A DNA stretch of 64,000 nt from Lineus longissimus (taxonomy: Eukaryota; Nemertea; Pilidiophora; Heteronemertea; Lineidae): contig NC_088324.1 in assembly GCF_910592395.1 (NCBI RefSeq), positions 12,798,953 to 12,862,952 on the forward strand, written 5' to 3'. Below the pieces are notes generated by a model, which searched no databases, had not been told where the DNA came from, and was given only the letters and a program-made list of their open reading frames with translations. This document shows, piece by piece, positions 53,006-64,000 of this stretch (the stretch's first letter is position 1; the number at the start of each line of letters is the position of its first letter). A program made the translations under genes and the position numbers.

Positions 53006-56000
53006 ATGGCAACTGACATTGAACGTTTATACAAGCACACTGCTGCAGGTGAACTAGGATGTCACAGGGAAACGATGTTAAACAACCAACTTCTGTTGAG
53101 GGTATGTTCAATGACAATGTTTTGTTGAGCTGTCACTTCCAATGCATTGCACTGTTAGAATGACAATGCATTGATTGCAACGTTATATCATGCTGTAGAA
53201 CTGCAGAAGCAACGCTATATTATCTTTACCGACCGGCAGACTCCACAGTCTCCAGTGGCACTAACTTTGCCAAGTCCGAGATAGGCCCAGGCCAGGGCGA
53301 GATGTCCTATTCCTATGGCCATTCTTCACGACGTTATTTTTAATGAAAATTTGTGTTATTTATAATAAATATTTTCATTTTTCAGCCACAGTTGGGCCGT
53401 CCACTGAGAAGAGGCTATAATGTTCCTATAGATGGTTTCACTTATGGTCGACCGAACAGAGGAATAGATGGTGGTACAGCAGAAGGTGATCATTCAAACT
53501 CACAGAATCCACAAAGCCAAACAATAAAACATTGTAGAACTTCAGAAGGTTCATCTCTTGGCCAAAATATTTGTGCTCTTTTCTCTAGTCACACCATAGG
53601 GCACACATGGGTGCCTCTGATCAGGCTGTGGGCCTCAAGTGCTGCTCAAAATGAAATTGAATTGAAGGACCTCTACCATACCTCATCAAATTTGAAATGA
53701 ATTTTATCCTCTTTTGCAGCCATGACGGGATGGACTGGCCAAGAAGATGATACTGGGACAGTTTTGCCCCTGAGGAGGAAAAGTGGCTCAAAAACACAAA
53801 GAAGAGACTTTAAAGGACTGAATCGAGCGGCCGTTCAGGGCGGCCTTGTTAATGCTAGGGAACAATATGATTTCAGAGCTACACATGATGTGCGAAAGAA
53901 ACTTTCTGATGAAGATAAAAATAAAAATCGTACAAGGCGCATTCCGCCAACCATGGTGTTTGGTATCTCAACTAGGTAAGCCGTAAGGATAGAGGCATCT
54001 AAGATTCCAGCATCGATCACATGACTCCTCAACTAGATAGAGGTTTTATTAGTTCTTCTCAGTTTGAATAGATGGCATTTCAAACAAGTGGGTCCGGACT
54101 CACTGCAGAAATGTTCGGTTGTCATTCATTGATTTTGTGACCAGTTTGTGTAATTGTCCAAAAGAAGGCTTCTAAAAGTCAGAAATTGGATTTGAATGGA
54201 AACATAAATCGTGTTTTCATGAAGCCCAGTTTGGTTGCTGTTTAATCAGCTGATGATGACACCTACGGTACAGTTGGAAGAGCTGGATCCTCATTAATTT
54301 TACAGAGGGCAGCACATGTTTTACTTCGTCTTTGTTGGAATCTTTGCAGAACCTTTGCCTCTGTCGTCAAAGAATTTTTCCCCCAGCGCTGAGATAACCA
54401 TCACCATAACCATTTCAATGTAAACCAATAACCACCTGTACTCTTCTTTTCAGGCCCTCTACTCCAGTATTTGATCTTTTAGAACACAAATATCAGGATC
54501 GCTGGCTAGAAGAGAGACGACAGGCCGAATTAGCAAAATCTGAAAAAGAACTATCTAAGGTAAGCTTTTGATACCTCAATAGCATTCCGCGATGATGACG
54601 TCACTGCAGCTGCTGCCCTCTATTTCCCCATCTCTGAATTACAGGCAATGTCGGACAAACATGCGGTTTCGTAATGGATTCAGGCTTTCTAACTAGGGCA
54701 GTTAGATTCAATCTGGCACATGTCCGAGTGTTGGAAATACTACATAATTGTTCTGAATATTTCTCTCTCTGACTCTATGGTATCATTCATGCTAAAAACA
54801 ATGCAGGGTCAAAGATAATTGACTTTGAAATAAGCTCAAATGCGTAGAAATAAGTGTCGATGTCCGACTGTCACGTGACTAAAACGTCATCAATATCTTA
54901 TTAAAATGACCTTGTGAGTAATAAATAGTAACTTCGCGGAATGCTATAGTCAAAATAGCTTGAAAATATTTTTGTGAAAAAATGTGCAACCTATCAGTCG
55001 ATTACAGAATGAGAAAAAAGTGGAAATAGATTTTTCATCAACTGCTTTGATCAGTCACTCTCAATATCATGATTGTTTCAGTAAAAGCATGAAACGTGTT
55101 ATAAAACTATTCAATAAAAGTGTATAAAAGATACCAACACATCTGTTGGTTTCATTCATATCTATGAAAAATCGCAATGTCAATTGTGTTTTCCATCATT
55201 TTCAAACGTGACTGAAGCACAATGACATGCAGACATAAACTAGGGTCAAAAACTAGGCTAGCCTTTGGCACACATGGATACAGTTTAGTTAACTTTGTTT
55301 AATTGTACATACGAAATGATGTCATTTAATGAATAGTTTTATGAATAGTGTTCAAAATGTAGATAATCTTTACTGCTTTAGAATTTGTCAATCTAAAAAA
55401 GAGGAATATACTTTCAAAGCTGACACTATCTTTTTATTCTTTCTTAACAAAACATGACTGATGAGAGGGAAGAACAACATTTTAAATACATTTGGAGACA
55501 GAATGCATCAGTCAGGCACATATGTCTCCTTCGTCTTTGTAAGCAGGGACACACAGACACTTCACTTTTCAGTTTTCAGTTTTTGGCCCGGATTACAATA
55601 AATTTGTGTACATTGTTTGTCACATCTGGTTCATGCTCAGTGAACCACACAAAATGCTTTCATTTCCGATGGACAAAACACCGCAACATATTTAAATAGA
55701 AAATAAGTAGAAAATATTGCTGTTGTTCATGACGTCCACAAAAATATTGTTTTATATCAAGCATCTTTTCGAAAGCTGACGAATTCACTGGATTCGGTGA
55801 TGTCACAGATGGGCAACCCCAATCAGAAAAACCTAAAATATTTCAAAGGCAGCACGTGCCCATTGTCAAAAGTGACATAACAAGACTCAGATTAACTAGT
55901 TTTGAAGATTCAAGGTTGGTCCTTGAAAAGATCTCCACCGATGATGTCACAGATGGGTACAGTTGGATTGTATTGCATTCTAAAAGTAGAGAACAAAGGA

Positions 56001-59000
56001 AGCATTTATGAAGATTTTTCTGCAACATACTGTTTCACTCTACACAGTTAACACCTCATGCCATCATCTCTCAATATGTGATTTAAAGCAGGAGCCATGT
56101 ATTTTTTACACTTGGCATGTGAACTTCTTCTTGGCGAGTTGTTAAGCAACAGCCTGGTAAAGTCGGTTTGAAAAAACTTTCAAAGAATTATCTCAATTAA
56201 ATTGTCCTTGATTTGGCCATGGGCAAAGTCATGAGAATAATAATTTATCAAATCATCCGAGGCATGATCTTTGATGTTTCCCAATCCAATTGTCAGTGTG
56301 CACATTTATTTAACCTGTGCCAATTTCGATGCACAAACGTTGGTAAAAAACTGTTACCCTCACCTGTTACTAGTTTTATCATTGTTAAAATGCCCCAGCG
56401 ACATTGTGTCCCATTGAAATAAAAATGAAAGCTTCTTTTGATAGCATCATCTCTCACTCGTTTTAAAGTTGATAAATGTTAAAGTCTTTGTGATTGGAAA
56501 CTATTATCACTTCAATCAACACGTGGACCATACATTTTTGTCCGGACCACCGTTGACTTTCATTTTCAAATAAAAATCAAGGAATTTATTTGAAATTGGG
56601 CAGCATTAAATATGAAAATCTCTTCAGTTGTCAGTATAAAATGGGCCTACCTTTAACTTTCTGAATTCAACAATCAACCATCCATTCAAATCAATGGAAA
56701 TATCTTTGCGTTTTCCCTGCAGAAAAACACTTCCGGCAAAGTTTACGAGACGCGAGCATCATTGCTGAGGACTTACCAGAATCCAGTTGAACCAGCCCCA
56801 CTCTGGCAGATGTCTAGGTTTACAAGATCGGTAAGTTGACAAAGTTGAATCCTCTCTTGAAAAAACTATCAGGGTCCAGTTTCATTTCTTCTCTGCGGCA
56901 TCATCCCATTGTAATGGGAATAAACCTGACTCTCTTGGAACGTAATTTCTCGGCCACTGTCATGTCTTGTTCATGCCAAATCTTAAAATATTAGAAAAAT
57001 TCAACAGGAGTTAAAAAACTCAAGCCATGTGCTCCTTTTCAGTTAACTAAAAATGAACAAGATTTTCAAGTGGCCAACTTGAATCTTTCAACTTGTGACT
57101 CGGGAGCATGCTGTTTTAATTGAGATTGTTTACTTTCACTCCATAATCTGCTTCAACACGACAAAGCCTTCAAATAAATGACCCCTAATCTTGTGTCAAG
57201 GAATGATTTAGTGGTCATTGTGGCAAAAAATTATCATGAAAAAGACATCAAGATCACCACAGCGATTGCATGAAAAAGTTATTTTTTAGCCGAGTGTAAA
57301 TATTGGTTATGTATCTTTCCTTGGTGGGTACCCCATCTGTTGTTCTTTGCAGTTAATTTTGACTCCCAGAGGGTACATTGTATCCACCCCATTTTCAAAT
57401 TTATGCCAGTTTTTGTGTTTATAAATTGAAGGGGATAACAGTCGTTCAGTGGCCAAGATCGGAATTTTTTTGCAAATCTGTCCAAAATTATTTACAGGTA
57501 TTATGTTGGTTTGAGTTTGACTCTTATTAAAACCACGGCTTAGGTTGGGGGGGGGGGACAAAAGAAATTGATTTATTTTTCACTATTGCTCAAGTCTGAC
57601 TCAGAGATATGAAATATTGAGTCGATGATGTAACAGATACTAAGAATATAGTATAGACCTTGGTGTTTGCGCCTAATGCTTGATTGGGGTACATGTTACA
57701 AATTAATCACTGCATAAATCCAATAGCAACTTTCATTCAATTGATTCATACATTGTAATTGATGCCATTATATTTTTTGTCCAGAGTACCATGTGATGTA
57801 ATTAGATCAATGATCCACTTAGTAATGCAGTCAGGTTTATCTTGGAGGAAATACAGTGTAGTACTGATGGGTGAATGCCTATTATGATAATTCGGTTTGT
57901 CACGATGACAATATCATCATACTATGACAACTTAAAAAGCACAAAAATTTCAACTGTAAATGTGTAATGCATTATCATAAATTCTGGCAGCATTACAGTT
58001 AGTCTACCGCCAATTGAAATGTCGAAACGGCAGTTAGTCTACCACCAATTGAAATGTCGAAACGACAGTTAGTCTACCGCCAATTGAAATGTCGAAACGA
58101 CAGTTAGTCTACCGCCAATTGAAATGTCGAAACGATAGTTAGTCTACCGCCAATTGAAATGTCGAAACGGCAGTTAGTCTACCGCCAATTGAAATGTCGA
58201 AAATTCGTCAACTTTTAACGGCGTGAAAAATGTCAAGGTTCACACTACAGTAGATTTAATACCTTATGGCAATTTTAGTACTCCTCCTAAAATTTGTGTG
58301 AAATGACAAACCAGCCATGAGCAAAATGCTGTGCAGCGATCTTCACGGAAGTGAGCATGAGATAAACTCCACCTAACTGAGCGTGCTGGAAAATGATGCA
58401 TAAATGATGAAACAATATGGTGGAAATAGTAGAGATTGGTTCAAACGAATCATGAAATTCAGTCATTGTTAAGTTGCGTGGACATCCTAGAAACAGAATG
58501 AGCAAGTCTGCGTTTCGTGATTTCTTGACGCTGTGACTTTTTATGTTTGATATTATGTATATTCGCTGAGGTGAAATTTCCTATGGCATGGCAACCAATT
58601 TGGGGAAACCCTAGACAATGAGTGATATGAATAAAAACTAGCAAATGCTTTTACTTCAATTTTGTACAGAAAGGCCTAGTGTAAATGTACATGGAGTTTT
58701 AGATAAAAGCATTTGCTACTCTTTATTCATATCACCCATTGTTTCATGAAGAGCATGTAATGTTTTGGGTATCATCCTTTTTCACCCTGTGTAATTGCAG
58801 AGTTATGACAAGATTTATGTGGTCCTCCTCTATCAATAGTTAAGTATCATGTTTACTACCCAAAGTAAACATCATAACACCACCTTGTCTCATGAAAATT
58901 TAAGAGTACATCCCTTGTTGATTATGCGACAGACAGTTCATCTATTATATCCTTTCAAATTCATGATAAAGAAAAACACTCGCTTGAGGAGTTCAACTAA

Positions 59001-60131
59001 TTTTCCAAAATCCCAAGGTGCTGAATCATTTCTTGTATACACAACTGTCCCGAAGCAGAACAGTTATATTCACTCACAATAAAAAGCCTCAGCACTTCTT
59101 GATCATTTCCGAGTCCCAAGACATCGAAATCATCAAACATAGACAGGTACTGCTTAACAGGTTTCTATTATATTTTGATTGATTTAATTGGGGATAGATG
59201 TGGCAGTTGAGAGTCGAAGGAATATTATTGTTAAAAGTGTTTAACTTGGGAAATCATTTAATATAGCACTTGGTTCCCCAGAGTATCCCTGAAAGGATGT
59301 GTACTAACGCTAATTAAAAGTTGCAAGTTTTGCTCAGTTGATTGCAAGAATGGTCTGAAATTTTCATAACTGATGGCGTACTTCATAATGCAACATTCAA
59401 ACATCAGATTTTGGGGATGATGGCAAACAAATGTAGGCATGCCCTCCAATTCCAGGACAGGTTTTGTACTTAACAATGATTCTTTTATGATCTCAATCAA
59501 AGATTTTTTTTGCCTCCACATATAGTGATAAAGAAACTCATGTTGCTAGCCTTACTCTTGGAAGTTTCTGCATCATTAAGCTTCCAGTTGAGTGTATCAA
59601 ATTTTATGACCTATCACCATCACCAAGACCTTACAATAATGGGCGCAGCTAATTGAGGATAATGTCTTGAGTGGTTTTCATTCTTTATTGCCTGATGACT
59701 TCATGCTTCATTTCAATCATGTAGGGAATTTAAAATTGAAAGGCAAGCTGAATTTCATTAAGCATGCAGCTTGTTTATTCTGTTTTGTTTATGGTTGCCA
59801 AGAACATAGAATGAAATGATTAACCCAAGCTGCCATTCTGTTTTAAAATAATGCCACATTTACCAGTAGGTTCCTCATCCTTTCCTTCTCACAGCCACTT
59901 CAAAGATTTCGATTTCAGGTTTTGGCTATAAAATTAGCTAATCTACCATTGAGTATTGTGCTTTTCTTTTTTGTTTATTGTTTATTTCTTTACTCTTTGC
60001 AGGCTAAACCAGCATTGGCAACCTTCCGAAGTGGACCAGCAGGCAGTGCTGCATTCCAGCATCACGAGTCCGACTGCATATCACGAAAAGGTGTACAAGG
60101 GCATGGCATCTACGAATCAGCCAAGAACTAA
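53006..60131 (+). CDS. CFAP77: Cilia- and flagella-associated protein 77
   Basis: Six coding exons, 53006-53101, 53386-53485, 53720-53975, 54454-54559, 56723-56830 and 60003-60131, give 264 residues in frame. The family pattern is clear: LNNQLLLRPQLGRPLRRGY, then FTYGRPNRGIDGGTAEAM, then FKGLNRAAVQGGLVNAREQ, then HDVRKKL, RIPPTMVFGISTRPSTPVFD, and GKVYETRASLLRTY. The human protein shows the same blocks in the same order. CFAP77 is a microtubule inner protein on the B-tubule side of axonemal doublets that stabilises motile cilia. The last two introns (54560-56722 and 56831-60002) are long and hold repeats. A plus-strand AATAAA at 63019-63024 would give a 2.9-kb 3' UTR if it is the one used. 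It is divergent from AK8, another ciliary gene. Confidence 0.93.
57996..58203. repeat. 35-bp minisatellite, six copies
   Basis: Six head-to-tail units start at 57996, 58031, 58066, 58101, 58136 and 58171, exactly 35 bases apart. Each runs from cagttagtctaccgcc to aattgaaatgtcgaaacg. Units differ by one to two bases (mainly at the last base and one g/a). It lies in the last CFAP77 intron. Confidence 0.97.
58615..58742. mobile_element. Foldback element with 39-bp inverted arms (MITE-like)
   Basis: The left arm 58615-58653 (acaatgagtgatatgaataa...) and right arm 58704-58742 are inverted copies with about four mismatches, separated by 50 bases. The short total length and terminal arms fit a miniature inverted-repeat element. 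Target-site duplication is not obvious by eye. Confidence 0.6.
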
Positions 60132-63100
60132 ACAGCCTGTAGCCAGCTGTCCACCTATTCTTTCAAAATGAACATTTCCACAAAAGTGATCACATTAAGT
60201 CTCTTGTTAACACCTCCGTGATCTCCTGAAGAGCTTGAATTAATCATGTTTATGTAGTATAATACGAAGTTAAAGCGAAGTTTATCTTTTGTATGGGTTG
60301 ATTGCAAAGCACTTTCCACCAAAATTATGTCCAAAATCCTGTGTCGTGATTGATATAGATATGTTGCAGTCCCCAGTCAAGTTGAGGTGATATGCACCGT
60401 TGCAAGTCCTTTATTTTCCACGTGGGACAGTTACTTTGGATTTGTTGTTGCAGACCACCGACTTGTGGGCAATTTACAGGTATATTACAACACTGAATAG
60501 GTGGTAACACCACAGGAACGGAATCATTACGCGCCCATTCTTGGTGGACGCAAATAGCATCAAGGCGATACACAAAATGAAAGGGGTGATTTGCGTTATG
60601 AATTGGGATCCTACCGCCTTTGTTAACTAGACCAACCCTTGTAGAAAATTTAATTATTTATGAAAACATTTTGACAAAACTTTGCGCAAATTCCGTACAT
60701 CGCTCGCAAACTTGGTATTGTTCTGTTTGTTTTGACAGCCTCACTTCTTGGCAGTAAAAATTTCGCTTACGAATCAAAAACGATGGCAAATTCACCAATT
60801 TACCCAGAGTCGTCCTGTATCGTAAGGGAGTCGTGGCCCCAAATTGACCATTGGCTTCGTTTAAAACCCAGGTGGCCAGCACAACCCCAGTGTTGATCTA
60901 CTGCCCGCTATTCAACCGATAATTTAAAAATCATCTACCCATAACTATCATAAACATAACTTTAATTGTCTCCCGTGGTCGGTTCATGATAATGTTTACT
61001 CTAATAATAAGACTGTTCCTTTCAATTTCAGGAACAGAAGGTTTCTAAATAGATAAAGCCTCCATGGAATGCCTCATTGACATTCTTTTGGCCCTTGTTT
61101 CTGAAGAACTGTTGATTGTCATTAGAACATTAATTTTTGTTTGGTCATCTGTTACAAAAACTTTCAGCGGGCAGTTCAAATTTTTTTCTATAAATTAACT
61201 TCAGTGAATGGTCCTTCTATTCTATTCTGAATTTCAGAATTTGAGGAGTTATCAAAAGAAGTAGAACCTTTTTGCCAATGCCATCAGAAGATATCCCTTT
61301 TAGCTTTTAATTTTCTAACTAATTGATTTTTCACCTAAGTCAGTCTGTTAGTGTTAGTTCTCAAATACAGTGGTACTATTCCAGATGTCGGAAGCGATTT
61401 CCTGACTCTTTTCCTTCCATACTTTGTTTAGAGTCAATCTGTGACATTTATTGTGTCTGGACCCTGTTGTGAGAAACAAGGGATCTGTCACCAGCTCCTG
61501 GGGTATTGGCACTGGTCACACAATATACCTGGGTCCTTAGCCAACTAGACTGAAAGCCAACCCGTGATCTTGCAAAATGTCCCAAGTAGCATCAGACTAA
61601 ATTAGCAACAGATGTGGCCAACACTGGTTGTGAAGACACATACAGTGAAAGGGATGATTAGTGCAGACATTGTCACCACTGTTTTAGTCAAGTTATTGAC
61701 CGAAATAAGTACTGACATTGATTCACAATTGATGTAATCTGTGATCTTTGCAGTGGAGGTGGATAACAGATTTGTCCAGATGAGATTGATGATAAAAGTC
61801 AAGGTATTGTTGAAATAATGTTTCAATATTTAGGCTGTACAGACAATGTTTATCAACTCATTATGTATAGACCAAATCATCTGTTTTGAACAGGGAGGCA
61901 ATCGGTTCTGTTAAAAACAGGACATGATGTGACAACCCAAGGTATCGATTTTCATTTCTGAAAACCAAGATATCATTACGTTCAAATACAGAGATTTTTG
62001 TAGTTCTTTCTTCTCTGATCTATAATTGGAAGGTGTAATAAAGGTGCACAAACTATATTTGCTCATTTTGTAAGAGACACATCTGAAGACATAGTCACAA
62101 CTTCTTACTTGGTCTTTATCCAGTATCGGCTGTGAAAGTGCATGTCGGTATACATGTTCTCATTACTGATGCAACTGGACCATCTAATGTGGCATTTTAA
62201 AATAGCATACATTGTGTGGACCCACTTAATGTTTCAATTGTTACATATATCAATTATGATCGGTTTCGTATCATTTCAGTAAATTTAAAGCCGAGAGCTC
62301 TACATCATATTTGATGCATCACTATTGGTAAGAGTACATTTATAAAACGATAGAATAGCTGTTTAAGACTTGATCTCATTATACCTCAGAGGCCATATTT
62401 GTTGATGCATCTTGACCACCAAGGTTTTTGCATCTCTCATCTATTCGATTATTTAACTGGACATTGAAAATGAGTATAAAACTATGGGAGTCATGATGTA
62501 TTTGACGGTGGTGCATCAAGTACAATGCAGAATTTCCATGGCTTATTTTCAGTTTTTGAGTGTTTTTAATTGTAATGTCATATTGTTGTTGTATATTTTA
62601 TAGTGTTGATGATCACAACTATATGCAATAGTTTGTGTTTGTTGGCCCAAACATCATCTGGCTGTGATATGTATATACTGTATTATACTAAATATATTTA
62701 GGGCCTAGATGTAGGCATAGTGTTCTTAAATGGTAAATTACGAAGACATTCGTACAATTTTATTGTATAGCATTGTGGTGTCTCTCGTTGCAATGTGTCA
62801 AATATACATTTAAGCAAGATGACATGGTCATAGATTCAGACTGATACAAAGCTGATATTCCCAAAGTATTTACCAAGTATATTATGACTATGTCAGTACT
62901 TCATGATAAAGAGTACACTGTCAACTGTGTTGCATTTTCTCATAATCCGTCAAAACTGCTGATTGTGATAATGTAGGATGCTTTAAATGTACATGTTTTA
63001 AGTTAACAAAGTATTTGAATAAAGTGTAAAATTACATTTAGGGTGTGGCATGCCTTTATACATGTTATACAACTATTAGGGAAATGAATAGGGGTGTCCA

Positions 63101-64000
63101 TCTACAGTAGATACAGGGGGGTACTGCTTAACCACTAGGAGTCTCATAATCAACTTGGTTGTAACTGAAGTTGCTTAGGTGTTGTGATATGCCAGACCCA
63201 ATGTGCCTGTATCCATAAAACTCCTTCCTTCCATGTCATAAAAGCTACAAGTATTTTGAAGAATAACTGTTGTGAGACCACAAGGTCATCACTACATGTT
63301 GGAGTCCAATAAATATGGTTTGAACCTAGCATAGAGTTCTTCCAATTTTCTCTCACCAATTGCCTTATCCCACTTGCCTAAGTGAATTTTAAACTGCTTT
63401 TCAAGGATGTTGAGTGGCAAATTGTATACTCCGTAAGGGTTTGGACTGGACAGTTATCTATATATACACGGCGGCATTGGTAGATGGACCGGCATTGGGA
63501 GATGGACAGACCCATTCTGCCAAAGCAGAGGACTTGTACCAAATGGAACATCCCGCAACAGACGTCGATGCCAACGGTTTTTACCTATTCTTAGGGACAA
63601 AACCCGAAAACTTCCCATTTGCACCGCTCAGAACTTGCCGGGTAATGTTAGTCTAACACTCCAATTTAAAGCAACTGCAGCTCCTTGCCGGTCACTCTCA
63701 ATACCATGGATCGTGTCGGCGCTCTGGCAAGTCTATGAACTTGGTAATAGCACGGATGTAGTCGGTACATCTACTCCGCATCGGTTGAAATAGATTCCTA
63801 TTAGACAGAGAATTGGACTCGGAGTAATCAACCTGGTTACTGTCCCTGGTTACTCTAAGGTTTGAACGGCGACAGTGTGATTCTTGCCTCCCCTCAAATT
63901 CATTCTTTCGAGGGCGTGGCTCGGCGATTGGGAAGATACCTGGCAATTTTGTGGAAGGTTTGCTCATTCCGTTAGCACTCTCCTCGCCTTGTATTCGGAA
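60132..64000. other. CFAP77 3' flank; no recognised gene to the window end
   Basis: It may contain a long CFAP77 3' UTR (AATAAA at 63019-63024). Minus-strand open frames at 60325-60882 and 63698-63967, and the plus-strand frame 63414-63656, have no recognised domain and no supporting splice partners. The 63.4-64 kb end is less AT-rich and could belong to a gene continuing outside the window. Confidence 0.4.

Noticed and set aside
57996-58203. CRISPR-like regular 35-bp repeats
   Set aside because: The units are head to tail without unique spacers and lie in an intron of an animal gene; this is a minisatellite.
60325-60882. Two minus-strand frames downstream of CFAP77
   Set aside because: Different frames, no consensus splice sites joining them and no recognisable domain.
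63414-63967. Frames on both strands near the right edge
   Set aside because: About 80-90 codons each and overlapping shadows of one another; not enough to call a gene.

Overview
This is a window of animal nuclear DNA, not bacterial. Every recognisable protein gene except one is split by short GT-AG introns, and the proteins are closest to human family members recalled from memory. It is AT-rich, with many short tacatgta-type motifs, homopolymer G/C runs and small repeats. I infer a marine invertebrate bilaterian (a spiralian or an invertebrate deuterostome); the sequence alone does not let me name the phylum. Exon coordinates were worked out by hand from splice consensus and reading-frame continuity, and every recognised model closes in frame.

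Layout. 0-0.2 kb: end of an unrecognised gene (+). 1.4-5.0 kb: RBM18 (-) and MRRF (+), head to head. 6.5-14.4 kb: chromokinesin KIF4 (-), 20 coding exons. 15.9-18.5 kb: RABGGTB (-). 20.2-25.3 kb: an M1 aminopeptidase (+) with a short C-terminus. 26.6-27.8 kb: an intronless orphan rhodopsin-family GPCR (+). 29.2-32.5 kb: the homeobox gene Prrx (-). 32.5-38.2 kb: mostly non-coding, with one unrecognised candidate exon at 35.7-36.1 kb. 38.2-41.7 kb: COQ4 (-) and DNLZ (+), head to head. 42.8-45.8 kb: a BTB-BACK-Kelch gene (-). 48.5-60.1 kb: AK8 (-) and CFAP77 (+), head to head. 60.1-64 kb: no gene recognised.

How the genes relate. Three divergent pairs share short intergenic promoters, and two of them join genes of one organelle: COQ4/DNLZ (mitochondrial coenzyme Q synthesis and mitochondrial Hsp70 maintenance) and AK8/CFAP77 (motile cilium). 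RBM18, MRRF, Prrx, COQ4, DNLZ, AK8 and CFAP77 all have human counterparts on 9q33-q34, so the window looks like a piece of an ancestral bilaterian linkage group, with KIF4, RABGGTB, the aminopeptidase, the GPCR and the Kelch gene interspersed.

Most notable observations: an undescribed-looking, phase-matched 90-nt duplicate exon inside AK8 that could be a mutually exclusive alternative for part of the second kinase domain; a decayed duplicate of a KIF4 coiled-coil exon; a BTB domain carrying a second partial copy of its own first strands; and an aminopeptidase with an altered GAMEN motif and a truncated C-terminal domain.
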